From a virus, in the IMG/VR virus record IMGVR_UViG_3300012009_000091, positions 103,070-167,069 of that record: a DNA stretch of 64,000 nucleotides. One strand, written 5' to 3'. The notes under the pieces were generated by a model. The model had not been told where the DNA came from, did not search any database, and saw only the letters and a list, made by a program, of their open reading frames with translations. Made by a program: the position numbers and the translations under genes. Below, piece by piece: positions 7,642 to 15,881 of this stretch (the first letter of the stretch is position 1; each line of letters opens with the position of its first letter).

Positions 7642-8784
7642 ATGTCGTTGCCAGAGTTCTTATCCAGGAAGGTCGATTCGGAGTCCCTTGTTCAAAAACT
7701 AGCTCGAGCTGCTCGTACTTCAACACCGGTCTATCATGGATCTCCAGTTAGGGCTGATATACTTCAGCCCAGACTTGAACACGGTGATCCGATGGTTCCT
7801 GACGCGGTCTTCGCTTCCCCGTTTCGAGATTTTGCGCTCGCCTATGCTGGTCGAAAGTGGAGCGATCGTGATTTCAATCAGAGCATACGACGGAAGAGCG
7901 GACAACATGAAATGATCATGCGGGAGATGCGACCGAATGCTATCGAGGACACTTATAAGAATGTTCCAGGCTATCTCTATCATTTGGCGCCACAGGAATT
8001 CGAGCGAACACAGAGACCAGGATCTACATGGGAGGTCATCAGTACCAAACCTGTTAAACCGCTCCGCGTAGAAAGCGTAACAGATGTTCTTCAAGCATTA
8101 GAGAGTGAACCATCGGTTCGATTAGAGAGGTATGATCCTGGCCATCCTGATACTCGGGCCGCGATACGAAGAATGGTCGCCCGGATGAACGAGATGGAAG
8201 ATCCGTCCGAATATCGTGATTGGCGTTTGGAGGGGGCTCCGGATGAGATTCGTCGCCTCTTAGAGGAAGAGGAGGCACGGCTCAAGACGGCGAAAGCTCC
8301 TGTTATTCAAGCCACATCCTTGGACGATCTGCGAGATGCCCTGCAGCTCGAGCAAGATCAATGGGGTGATGTGGTATGTCCCAGTCCTCGGGATAAAGTT
8401 TTCGTGATCAAGGACAACGATGGTATCGTCGGTTCTGTACGAGTTAATACTAAACCGCGTGAAACTTGGGATGATGAAGCTGATAAAGTGATGTCGAAGC
8501 TGGACCCTCAAGTGTGGGTAACTTCTATTGTAGTCCGAAAGGATCGGCGAGGCGAAGGTGTCGGTACTGCTTTGCAGCAGAGCTTACAGCAGAAGTATGA
8601 CCGGATCGCTTTAGGGACAGGGGAGAGGTCTGACGAGTCAATGAAGCATCTGAGCAAGAGACTCGGATTCAAAAAGGTTCTGTTCCGAAACACAGGAGAT
8701 GTGAAAGACGTTCATTTCTGGGAACGGGACAAGACGGCTTCAATTATCAAAAGGGTTCTGTATTCCAAACTTCACGCCGTATGA
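7642..8784 (+). CDS. ADP-ribosyltransferase-like / GNAT acetyltransferase fusion
   Basis: ATG 7642 was preferred over TTG 7621 because GCGGAG precedes it. Residues 28-75 (PVYHGSP...VFASPFRDFALAYA) resemble the NAD-binding entry of ADP-ribosyltransferase-like domains found in phage polyvalent proteins. Residues about 215-372 form a GNAT domain, with VRKDRRGEGVGTAL (299-312) as the acetyl-CoA loop and MKHLSKRLGF near 335-344. A KTA motif and basic helix end the protein. It may modify host proteins after injection. The ART call is weaker than the GNAT call because only the N-terminal motif is clear. Confidence 0.62.
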   Translation: MSLPEFLSRKVDSESLVQKLARAARTSTPVYHGSPVRADILQPRLEHGDPMVPDAVFASPFRDFALAYAGRKWSDRDFNQSIRRKSGQHEMIMREMRPNAIEDTYKNVPGYLYHLAPQEFERTQRPGSTWEVISTKPVKPLRVESVTDVLQALESEPSVRLERYDPGHPDTRAAIRRMVARMNEMEDPSEYRDWRLEGAPDEIRRLLEEEEARLKTAKAPVIQATSLDDLRDALQLEQDQWGDVVCPSPRDKVFVIKDNDGIVGSVRVNTKPRETWDDEADKVMSKLDPQVWVTSIVVRKDRRGEGVGTALQQSLQQKYDRIALGTGERSDESMKHLSKRLGFKKVLFRNTGDVKDVHFWERDKTASIIKRVLYSKLHAV

Positions 8785-8794
8785 CGGCTTTTTT
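8776..8794 (+). terminator. Rho-independent terminator
   Basis: GCCGT-ATG-ACGGC stem followed by six T residues, overlapping the stop codon of the ART/GNAT gene. A second outer C-G pair may extend the stem. Confidence 0.85.
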
Positions 8795-8889
8795 GTCTTC
8801 AACTATCGCTTTGATTTTGCTTCTTGGATCACGTGCTAGTTCTTTTCTGTCGCTTTCTGTGAATGGAGAGGCGTCTCTTGACTTTCCAA

Positions 8890-8896
8890 GTATAAG
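8890..8896 (+). promoter_or_regulatory. GTATAAG phage promoter core
   Basis: GTATAAG lies about 140 bases before the ATG at 9036 and just after the terminator region. The long leader contains a large inverted repeat. Confidence 0.6.
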
Positions 8897-8948
8897 ACCT
8901 AAACTAGCTCTTCCAGCTAGATACCAAGTGGGCTATTCAGCCCGATGA

Positions 8949-9010
8949 GACAGCTGGGGCTGAGATCACGATTTCCGATGGTGTGGAAAGAATCTCTAGC
9001 CCCAGCTGTC
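8949..9010 (+). promoter_or_regulatory. Long inverted repeat in 5' leader
   Basis: A perfect 13-bp inverted repeat (8949-8961 with 8998-9010) has an extra GAGA/TCTC pairing just inside it. The intervening sequence is about 27 bases. It ends 25 bases before the ATG at 9036, between the GTATAAG element and the ribosome-binding site. It could be a protein-binding site, an RNA switch or an mRNA-stabilising structure. Confidence 0.6.
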
Positions 9011-9035
9011 ATAATTTTGAACAGAAGGAGGAAGA

Positions 9036-9302
9036 ATGCACGTGCTCATCCATTGTTTACACTGTCTCCAAGAGACGAGAGAGAATCCTCGAGAAGACGC
9101 ACGATTGGAGGTCGAACTCGAATTCGAAACTGGCGCCGATGTCGGAGTCTTGCACTTACGGTGTGTTCGATGCAACCGTTCGATCAGATCGTTTTCAACC
9201 GTTGTACCCTCGGAAATACGAGATCTACCAAATATGGCTGCGAATCCGTCCGACGGACAGGACGAAGAGGATGAGGGTAAACTAAAGAAGTATCTCAACT
9301 AG
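9036..9302 (+). CDS. Small zinc-finger-like protein, 88 aa
   Basis: AAGGAGGAAGA precedes the ATG. Two CxxC pairs (CLHC near residue 7 and CVRC near 43) suggest a zinc ribbon with an acidic insert between. The C-terminus is acidic and Lys-rich. First gene of the unit leading to the DinG-like helicase. Confidence 0.65.
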   Translation: MHVLIHCLHCLQETRENPREDARLEVELEFETGADVGVLHLRCVRCNRSIRSFSTVVPSEIRDLPNMAANPSDGQDEEDEGKLKKYLN

Positions 9303-9310
9303 GAGGTGAA

Positions 9311-9535
9311 GTGAATTTCGATGACCTGATGAGTCGAATCGAGCGACTTCAAGAACAGTGGCAAGCTGTCGAAGGTGATTACAAGCCCGCGAAGAAGCGA
9401 CGTCAGCGCTTGAGTAAGCGGATCTCCAGACTTCATGCTCAATTGAAGGATGGATTGGCAAATCAACAATTTGTCGATCAACAACGTTTCCATTCCATGG
9501 AAGAGAATCTCCGTTCACTGGGAGTGATCAGTTGA
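9311..9535 (+). CDS. Coiled-coil protein, 74 aa
   Basis: It uses GTG 9311 just after AGGAGGTGAA. Nearly the whole chain is a basic amphipathic helix with heptad-like Leu/Ile spacing. Located between the zinc protein and the helicase; possibly an accessory factor, but function unknown. Confidence 0.6.
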   Translation: MNFDDLMSRIERLQEQWQAVEGDYKPAKKRRQRLSKRISRLHAQLKDGLANQQFVDQQRFHSMEENLRSLGVIS

Positions 9536-9553
9536 ACATAGGAAGGTGACTAG

Positions 9554-11539
9554 ATGAAAGCTGAGGAGTACTTCGGGCCAGAAGGTCTTCTGTCAACAGC
9601 GTTCGATGGATACGAATACAGGGAGGGCCAAGAAGCGATGGCGCAGATGGTCTTGGACGCTATAAAAGACCGTCACCGCGTCATCATAGAAGCGGGAACA
9701 GGGACAGGGAAGACTCTGGCCTATTTGATTCCCGCCGCCGTGACGGGCTGTCGAACGGTTGTTTCGACCGCCACGAAAGCCCTCCAAGGTCAATTGATCA
9801 ACAGCGATGTTCCCAAAGTGCATGCCGCAGGGCTACCCCTCTCGGCTGCTGTTCTGAAGGGACGAGACAACTACGTCTGTAGACGTAAGCTTCGCCAGTG
9901 TCGAAAGAACCCGCCCATTTGGGCTAAGAAAGATGAGCGCTTGTGGAAGAAATTACAAGTGTGGGTACGTGACGACAAAGGATTTCGAGATCGTGCGACA
10001 TTCCCGTATCTAGGAGACGACGCATTGGAGTGGGCTGACGTAACTGTCAGTAGTCAGAACTGTTGGCGAAATACGTGTCCGCTTAAAGACGGGTGCTATG
10101 CCGACCAGGCCAGAGGTCGAGCGGCCTCGGCTCAAGTTCTGATCGTCAACCACCATCTTTTCTTTGCAGACTTGATGTTAAAGTCCGAAGGTGCGCCTGG
10201 GCTTCTTCACAATGTGGATTTCGTTGTGTTGGACGAAGCGCACAAGATGGAATCGGCAGCGACGGGCTTTTTTTCGATTGCTGTTTCCCATGCTCGAGTG
10301 AAGCGGCTAATCCGCTCTATCAATTCTCTCGTCCACACTTACCCTCCTGGTTTTAGAACCAAAATCCAGGAGATGCAAAAGGCTTCCGAAACCTTCTTCG
10401 AGCTGCTCTCAAAGGAAGTTCAAGATCGAGTTGGGAGTGGGTCAATTGAGTGGAGTCGAATTTGTGACGATCGCCTTGCTTCACTCAGTCAAGAGGGGCT
10501 AGAGCGAGTGGAAGAGGTGCATGTCCGGCTTCGAGATTTGAACAATTCGGACATTAAACAGTTCGATGACCCGCCGTTGACAGCGCAAAAGGTGTCATCT
10601 ATTTTGCGCACAAAGACGCAGCGTTTGATGGATGAGTGGGAGGACGTGCTCTGCGATGCGACGGACAATTACGTACAATACGTTCAAGGCCGTCAGTATG
10701 GAGCACGTCTGGTTTCCAGCCCAATCTGTCCGGGCGATGTTCTAGAGCAAGAGATGCTTCCGATCTATCCGGCCATGGCGTTTGTCAGCGCTACGTTGGT
10801 AGTAGGAGAGTCGTTCGATTATTTTCGTTCTCGGGCGGGACTGAGAGACTCGAGCTCTGCTCAAGAATATTGGGTTGAAAGTCCGTTCAACTACGAGAAA
10901 CAAGCAGCTACCTACGTGCCTACTGCCTTTCCGGTTCCTAGTAGCCGGGATTTCATTCCGAATGCCGCGGATGTCATTGAAGAGCTAGTCAAGATTACAG
11001 GGGGTCGGGCATTTGTTCTGTGTACCAGCTATCGGAATATGCACGGGCTGCATAAGGCGCTATCCAACCGGCTCCCTTATCAGATCTTGGTACAGGGAAA
11101 AATGGCGAAAGAAACGATTGTCAAGAAGTTCCAAGAGGAGCCGTCTGTTCTCTTTGCCACGGCCAGTTTTTGGGAAGGAGTCGATATTTCTGGTGAGGCG
11201 TTAAGTTTGGTTGTCATCGACAAGATCCCTTTTGCACCACACACCGATCCTCTCGTCAATGCTCGTGTCGAGCTTCTCAAGGCTGAAGGGAGAAATGCAT
11301 TCATGGAGTACCAAGTCCCGACGGCCGCACTGACTTTGAAGCAGGGATTTGGCCGTTTGATTCGTCGAAGAACGGATCGTGGCATAGTCGCTTTTCTCGA
11401 CACTCGTCTGTTGACCGGACATTACGCGGCACAGCTATGGGATGCGCTCCCTCTCTGTTCCGATTGTGAATCAATCGAACAGTTACAGGGGTGGTACCAC
11501 GATCCTGACAAGTGGATCGACAAGCTGTTGAAGATGTAA
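9554..11539 (+). CDS. dinG: DinG/XPD-like Fe-S DNA helicase
   Basis: The 661-aa protein carries Walker A EAGTGTGKT (46-54), a DEAH box (227-230) and four cysteines (C109, C170, C175, C181) spaced as the iron-sulfur cluster of the XPD/DinG family. It also has a SATL motif III-like segment, SFWEGVDISG and QGFGRLIRR, the superfamily 2 motif VI. It is a 5'-3' helicase likely used in replication or repair of phage DNA. GGAAGGTGAC precedes the ATG. The length fits DinG without a nuclease domain. Confidence 0.9.
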   Translation: MKAEEYFGPEGLLSTAFDGYEYREGQEAMAQMVLDAIKDRHRVIIEAGTGTGKTLAYLIPAAVTGCRTVVSTATKALQGQLINSDVPKVHAAGLPLSAAVLKGRDNYVCRRKLRQCRKNPPIWAKKDERLWKKLQVWVRDDKGFRDRATFPYLGDDALEWADVTVSSQNCWRNTCPLKDGCYADQARGRAASAQVLIVNHHLFFADLMLKSEGAPGLLHNVDFVVLDEAHKMESAATGFFSIAVSHARVKRLIRSINSLVHTYPPGFRTKIQEMQKASETFFELLSKEVQDRVGSGSIEWSRICDDRLASLSQEGLERVEEVHVRLRDLNNSDIKQFDDPPLTAQKVSSILRTKTQRLMDEWEDVLCDATDNYVQYVQGRQYGARLVSSPICPGDVLEQEMLPIYPAMAFVSATLVVGESFDYFRSRAGLRDSSSAQEYWVESPFNYEKQAATYVPTAFPVPSSRDFIPNAADVIEELVKITGGRAFVLCTSYRNMHGLHKALSNRLPYQILVQGKMAKETIVKKFQEEPSVLFATASFWEGVDISGEALSLVVIDKIPFAPHTDPLVNARVELLKAEGRNAFMEYQVPTAALTLKQGFGRLIRRRTDRGIVAFLDTRLLTGHYAAQLWDALPLCSDCESIEQLQGWYHDPDKWIDKLLKM

Positions 11540-11653
11540 TGTCAAGCCCCCAAAAGTGGGGACGTGTACTTGGTTCGGGATGTGCACACATCTGAATCAT
11601 TACGTTACAAAGAACTATGTGTTTTAAGGGACACATGTAAAAGGAGGATGATC

Positions 11654-11875
11654 ATGGGTTGGATCGGACCGACAGAAAGGGTTCAAGATTGTCTGAAGAC
11701 CCATGCAGATCGTGATGAGTACGGGCAATACATGATACGAGGGTCGCAAGTCGTATCGTTTTTGGGTGCCGGTGAAGAGTATGTTCTCGGAGACGGCACT
11801 GAAATTCGTGTTCAGGGAGAGTGGAAACCGATCATCCCGTTATTGTACGGCGGTATACGGGTAACAGTCATTTAG
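11654..11875 (+). CDS. Hypothetical protein, 73 aa
   Basis: ATG 11654 follows AAAAGGAGGATGATC; an upstream frame start would lack a binding site. The product is a small beta-rich protein ending in RVTVI. No family recognised. It is separated from dinG by two small hairpins around 11545-11640. Confidence 0.6.
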   Translation: MGWIGPTERVQDCLKTHADRDEYGQYMIRGSQVVSFLGAGEEYVLGDGTEIRVQGEWKPIIPLLYGGIRVTVI

Positions 11876-11883
11876 GAGGATCA

Positions 11884-12612
11884 ATGGACTTAAGCACAAT
11901 AGACACAAGCAAATTAGAGGCGATCGCAGACTTGCTTCAGCACCAGTTCAGCAAACTGTCTGACAAGTGGACCAAGTGCCAGTGGACCAAGAAGATGGGA
12001 ACCTTGGGTCTCATTGACCTGAAGAACAGGACGGCAGCTGATGTCTATGATCTGATTGTCGGGGCTCGATTTCGTGTCGAAAAACTTCTCTCTACCCTTG
12101 CCGATGCGGGGTACGAGTACAAACTTGTGGTATCTCTGGCTGATGCCGCAGAGTGGGAAAAATATGGGGAGCAAGTTGACGCTTACCTTCGAGATGTTGA
12201 GCGGAGAGCCTATGAGGCGGCGAGGTGTGCTGGAGAACTTATAGAAGGTATCCAGGACCGTGAACTTGCTTCTGCTTCCATAAAGGCGGCGGAAATTTTG
12301 AGACTGGAAAGTGTGCGTCCTTCGGGTCAGTTCGTTTGGAAGAAGTTCTGTCATACTGTCCAAGAGATCATTCGAGCACTTCAGAGAGGGTGGATACCGC
12401 GTTGGACAATTCGAACAGACGATCAACATGTCATTCTCGGAAATCGTCAAGAAGGAAACAGGTCGGAAGAGGTCTACACGGCCTATGAGTGGAATCGAAT
12501 GGAAGGAGGTTTTCCCAGTCCATGTAGTTGGACGATGAAGTTTGTGGGCGATACGGTTCAATGGCTGTTCAATGGCCAAATTCAAGTCGATCCGAAGGTC
12601 GAAGCAGTTTGA
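11884..12612 (+). CDS. Hypothetical protein, 242 aa
   Basis: ATG 11884 follows TAGGAGGATCA directly after the previous stop. The N-terminal half is helical (DLLQHQFSKL, EKLLSTLADAG), with a central region rich in Tyr, Ala and Arg. The C-terminus contains WTMKFVGDTVQW beta-type segments. No catalytic motif recognised. Two terminator hairpins follow it. Confidence 0.65.
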   Translation: MDLSTIDTSKLEAIADLLQHQFSKLSDKWTKCQWTKKMGTLGLIDLKNRTAADVYDLIVGARFRVEKLLSTLADAGYEYKLVVSLADAAEWEKYGEQVDAYLRDVERRAYEAARCAGELIEGIQDRELASASIKAAEILRLESVRPSGQFVWKKFCHTVQEIIRALQRGWIPRWTIRTDDQHVILGNRQEGNRSEEVYTAYEWNRMEGGFPSPCSWTMKFVGDTVQWLFNGQIQVDPKVEAV

Positions 12613-12663
12613 CTTGCGCTTCTATTTTCAGGAGCTCAGGGTTGTCGGCTTTTGTATAGAAGA

Positions 12664-12689
12664 GAGCGCTAAATAGCGCTCGTTCTTTT
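12664..12689 (+). terminator. Rho-independent terminator 1
   Basis: Perfect stem around GAGCGC-TAAATA-GCGCTC followed by GTTCTTTT, 52 bases after the stop of the 242-aa gene. Confidence 0.8.
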
Positions 12690-12717
12690 GGGGTCGCGTT
12701 CTGCGGCCCCTCTCTTT
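12690..12717 (+). terminator. Rho-independent terminator 2
   Basis: A second stem (GGGGTCGC with GCGGCCCC, one G-U pair) follows immediately and ends in TCTCTTT, giving a tandem terminator. Confidence 0.75.
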
Positions 12718-12727
12718 ACCTTCGATT

Positions 12728-12734
12728 GTATAAG
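12728..12734 (+). promoter_or_regulatory. GTATAAG phage promoter core
   Basis: GTATAAG lies directly after the tandem terminator and 28 bases before the ATG at 12762. This is the typical promoter position in this genome. Confidence 0.7.
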
Positions 12735-12761
12735 CAGGTATCACCACGACGAGGAGAAATT

Positions 12762-13142
12762 ATGCGACCGATTCCACAGTGTCTACCACGTTTCTTTTGT
12801 GTCAACATTCCATATTCTGTGCCTAAAGAAGAGATTCCGGACGAGTTTTGGGAGCCCGATCATCCATATCGGCAACCGATGGATATTTGGTTCTTCTTCG
12901 GTGGAGAGACACTGGAGACGGGCGAGAACGGAATACTGCTAACGCTCCAAGATCATACGACGAAGATTTGGCTGGCTCCGAAAAGCGAACTCTCAGAACA
13001 GGACGCCAAGTATGCTACTCACGCCATTGGAAACATTCTGTCGTCATTCGACTTCAACCATGAACACAAAATGGCGATGGCGGCCTATTTGACGGCGGAG
13101 TGGTTTGATCTCATACCGAAGGAGGAAGAGGAGATAGATTAG
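12762..13142 (+). CDS. Hypothetical protein, 126 aa
   Basis: ATG 12762 follows GAGGAGAAATT. The protein begins with a Pro-rich stretch, then a WFFFGGE...GILLTLQDH segment, and ends in a poly-acidic tail (KEEEEID). No family recognised. Its stop touches the convergent gene's stop at 13139-13141. Confidence 0.65.
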   Translation: MRPIPQCLPRFFCVNIPYSVPKEEIPDEFWEPDHPYRQPMDIWFFFGGETLETGENGILLTLQDHTTKIWLAPKSELSEQDAKYATHAIGNILSSFDFNHEHKMAMAAYLTAEWFDLIPKEEEEID

Positions 13143-13375
13143 CGCCCTACTACATGCGGCTTCGGAGGTGCAGGCGGTTGTGGTGCTGCCTTTGATTTGA
13201 GTAAACTAGGGCCTGCCAAAGATCCGGCAACAGATCCTCCGATCGCTCCGATTTTGGGTGCTTTCTTCAACAAGGTCTTGCCCGCCAATCCTCCTGCCAT
13301 TCCCCCGATTAGTGATCCAAGCGCGCGCTTCTCTAGAGCTTGTCGCGCCAATTTGATGTACAGTGGGTTAACCAT
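13139..13375 (-). CDS. Glycine-rich small virion-type protein, 78 aa
   Basis: Leftward gene with AGGAGG before ATG on the complement (13375). After a basic N-terminal helix (IKLARQALEKRAL) comes a Gly/Ala-rich hydrophobic stretch (GSLIGGMAGGLAG...) and a Pro-rich tail. Similar Gly-rich proteins with an early K-x-A motif occur at 55733. It may be a minor internal or membrane-associated virion protein. A TATAAT-like box lies at about 13394-13399 on the complement. Confidence 0.6.
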   Translation of the reverse strand: MVNPLYIKLARQALEKRALGSLIGGMAGGLAGKTLLKKAPKIGAIGGSVAGSLAGPSLLKSKAAPQPPAPPKPHVVGR

Positions 13376-13436
13376 AATTCCGACCTCCTATCGGGATTAT
13401 AATATACTGAGCACATGACGTATACAAGAGGAGAAC

Positions 13437-13661
13437 ATGAAAGTACAACTACATCCGGTCGAGACACGCGTGGTCTGTCCGGTTTGTGTTCGCGAGATTC
13501 CGAATCCTGATCATACCGGAACAGTTTGGACTGAGTACGACTTAACTCGCACCAATGGCGCGTTCTACTGTGAGGTCTGTCGGACTCGATTCACCGAAGT
13601 TCACGTATCCATCGATATGAAGGATCAAGCAGAACATCCTTATTCCGAAGAGAACAGGTAG
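13437..13661 (+). CDS. Zinc-ribbon protein, 74 aa
   Basis: AGAGGAGAAC precedes the ATG. CPVC (residues 14-17) and CEVC (45-48) pairs form a clear four-cysteine zinc ribbon. No specific role readable. A terminator follows it. Confidence 0.7.
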   Translation: MKVQLHPVETRVVCPVCVREIPNPDHTGTVWTEYDLTRTNGAFYCEVCRTRFTEVHVSIDMKDQAEHPYSEENR

Positions 13662-13682
13662 TCAATCAAGAACCAACTTACA

Positions 13683-13717
13683 AGAGTGCGCAGAGGGAAA
13701 CTGCGTACTCTTTCTTT
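13683..13717 (+). terminator. Rho-independent terminator
   Basis: Stem AGAGT-CGCAG with CTGCG-ACTCT (one internal mismatch), 7-base loop, then TTTCTTT; 22 bases after the zinc-ribbon stop. Confidence 0.75.
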
Positions 13718-13798
13718 AGCTCGTGTGTAAATTGTTTACACAGGCAACTGCGCTATCTAGAATTAGCGGTGGATTTTACATAACTACGGAGGACCCCC

Positions 13799-14764
13799 AT
13801 GAGTGACACTATCCCTTACGGATTTGATTTGGACAGCGCCGTTGATTACAACCAACGTAGAGCAAAGGCTTTAGGTTGGTACGACGCCATCCCTGATCAT
13901 GCTGTTTCAGACCATCCGTGTTTCTTTCATGATCCGGTAGAGGGGAACAATGAAGAGAAGAGGAGGTTTGCCCTCGAGGTTCTCAACTTCCAGAGAAAGG
14001 CTTTCTCAGACACAGCCGAACATGACGGCAAACTGGGACAGGATACGTGGACCCGTTTGCTACAGATCTTTGACAATGTAGACGATGCAGAGAGCTTTGT
14101 TCTCTGGAGTGGCCGGCGATTTGCCACTCCTGAGGCGCACGTGATCTCCTTTGAAGAGTCGAATGGATTCGATCTCCATCGTGCTGGCAATTTCTCTCGG
14201 CGCCCAACGGATATCCGCCTGATTGTCCTCCACTGGGGAGGAAGCACTGTTCATAATCTATATCGCTACTTCAATACTCCTGAACGAGATTTGTCGACTC
14301 ATTTCGGCATTGGCCCGATAGGCGCGTACCAGTTTCTTGATCTCAAACATCGAGCATGGCATGCAGGGTATGTCAATGACTACGCTGTAGGTGTAGATAT
14401 TTGTCAACAGCCGACTATTGAGTATCGCGACTACTATTGTCGCCGCCAAGATTATGACGTTTCGGTTGTACAGAACCCAACGGATCGGGGGAGGACAAAA
14501 ATCTTGTCGCTGGACGTTGCTATTTGCGATCAGACGTGTTGGTTGGTCCTTGAGCTATGTAGAGTCTTGAATATTCCATTGAGGGCTCCTAGAGGCGCTG
14601 ACGGGCTCTCAGAGGACGGGCCGATTTGGCATGGAACTTTCGATCGCGATGTTCTCGATAGTGGTCAGTTCCAAGGTGTAGTGGGTCATCATCATGTCAA
14701 AGAGACGAAGTGGGATATGGCCTGTTGGTGGGATATGATTTTCAAGGGTACAGAACTTAGTTAG
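13799..14764 (+). CDS. Endolysin: N-acetylmuramoyl-L-alanine amidase with peptidoglycan-binding region
   Basis: The 321-aa protein has a peptidoglycan-binding-like helical segment at about 55-92 (VLNFQRKAF...GKLGQDTWTRLL). An Amidase_2 domain covers about 136-312. The first zinc histidine is H145 in LIVLHWGGS, another is H188 in RAWHAG, and GHHHVKETKWD (296-306) gives the C-terminal ligand and catalytic Lys/Asp region. It cuts the amide bond between muramic acid and the stem peptide for host lysis. ACGGAGGACCCCC precedes the ATG. The holin and spanins lie far away at 48.7-49.6 kb. Confidence 0.87.
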   Translation: MSDTIPYGFDLDSAVDYNQRRAKALGWYDAIPDHAVSDHPCFFHDPVEGNNEEKRRFALEVLNFQRKAFSDTAEHDGKLGQDTWTRLLQIFDNVDDAESFVLWSGRRFATPEAHVISFEESNGFDLHRAGNFSRRPTDIRLIVLHWGGSTVHNLYRYFNTPERDLSTHFGIGPIGAYQFLDLKHRAWHAGYVNDYAVGVDICQQPTIEYRDYYCRRQDYDVSVVQNPTDRGRTKILSLDVAICDQTCWLVLELCRVLNIPLRAPRGADGLSEDGPIWHGTFDRDVLDSGQFQGVVGHHHVKETKWDMACWWDMIFKGTELS

Positions 14765-14817
14765 CTTTGTCCACCTTCTCTACTGCCTCCATTATCTCGT
14801 CTTCCTCTCAAAAGTAC

Positions 14818-14824
14818 GTATAAG
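14818..14824 (+). promoter_or_regulatory. GTATAAG phage promoter core
   Basis: GTATAAG 116 bases before the ATG at 14940. No other start lies between, so the leader is unusually long. Confidence 0.6.
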
Positions 14825-14939
14825 CAAGCATACTCGCGTGTCCTTCCGTTCGTTAAGAGAATTGGGATAACGGAGACATCGAATGTCCAGTGCGCGGCAA
14901 AGAGTGGCGTACTATAACTGAGAAGACAAGGAGAAGTAC

Positions 14940-15848
14940 ATGATTAATGACAAGAAGATCTGTTTCTATCACAAGGTAGATCCTGACGGCTGGTGTTCGG
15001 CTGCGATTCTCTATGACTACTGGGGTCGTCGGGATCACGTGTTCTACGGTATTAACCATGGAGACAGATTTCCGTGGGCGCGTATTGACTCGGAAACCGA
15101 GGTCTGGATGCTGGATTTCAGCCTGTCTATTAGCGGTATGATTCGTCTTGCCGAGAAGTGTAAGAGGCTCGTGTGGGTAGACCACCACAAAACGACGCTG
15201 GAAGACAAGCACATCTATGAACCGGGATTCGAGGGCCTGCAACGAGAAGGAGATGCCGGGTGTGAACTACTCTGGGAATTCCTTTACGGCGACGAAGAAA
15301 TGCCGCAAGCCGTGCACCTCATTGGGCGTTATGACGTTTGGAAATGGCATGACGTTCCTGGGTCGCTCGAGTTCACGACAGGACTGCGTAGCAGAGAATG
15401 GGCTTCTCGACCCAAAGACTCTTTTTGGACGGCGCTAATCTCTTCTGAACACCCCGGTCACAATAGTATCGTGAACCACTACATTGAAGATGGAAAACTT
15501 CTACTCAAGTGTCGGAATCGTGACTGGCGGATATACGTTTTGGGACACGCATTTGCTACTACGCTTATCTTGCCGAACAAGTTTGCAGAGTACTCAGTGG
15601 TCGCCTGTAACCGGGGCGGAGTAAACAGCCAGTTCTTTGACTTCAGAGAACTCGAATCCCTGTTTCACTACGTTGATTTTGCAGTGAATTTTGCGTGGAA
15701 ACGCGGACAGTGGAAAGTCGGGCTCTGGAAACCTGATTGGATTGACAACGATATTCACTGCGGAGACATTGCCAAAACCTTCGGCGGTGGCGGGCACGAA
15801 GGAGCCGCGGGTTTCCGGTGTAAGTCCTTACCATTCGAGATCGTCTGA
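14940..15848 (+). CDS. DHH-DHHA1 family phosphoesterase
   Basis: 302 aa. Motif I HKVDPDGWCSA (11-21), an Asp at 59 in WMLDFS, the DHH triad at 81-83 and the C-terminal DHHA1 GGGGHEGAAGF (282-292) are all present. Known members cleave nanoRNA, pAp or cyclic dinucleotide products, and one related type III CRISPR enzyme (NrN) cleaves SAM-AMP. In a phage it could recycle short oligonucleotides or destroy a host signalling nucleotide. AAGGAGAAGTAC precedes the ATG. Substrate is not readable from sequence. Confidence 0.8.
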   Translation: MINDKKICFYHKVDPDGWCSAAILYDYWGRRDHVFYGINHGDRFPWARIDSETEVWMLDFSLSISGMIRLAEKCKRLVWVDHHKTTLEDKHIYEPGFEGLQREGDAGCELLWEFLYGDEEMPQAVHLIGRYDVWKWHDVPGSLEFTTGLRSREWASRPKDSFWTALISSEHPGHNSIVNHYIEDGKLLLKCRNRDWRIYVLGHAFATTLILPNKFAEYSVVACNRGGVNSQFFDFRELESLFHYVDFAVNFAWKRGQWKVGLWKPDWIDNDIHCGDIAKTFGGGGHEGAAGFRCKSLPFEIV

Positions 15849-15881
15849 TAACTCTGACACAGCAGTAATAGGAGAAACAAC

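Noticed and set aside
8945-9274. 109-aa and 100-aa frames around the DinG leader
   Set aside because: They are alternative-frame shadows over the inverted repeat and the zinc-finger gene, without ribosome-binding sites.
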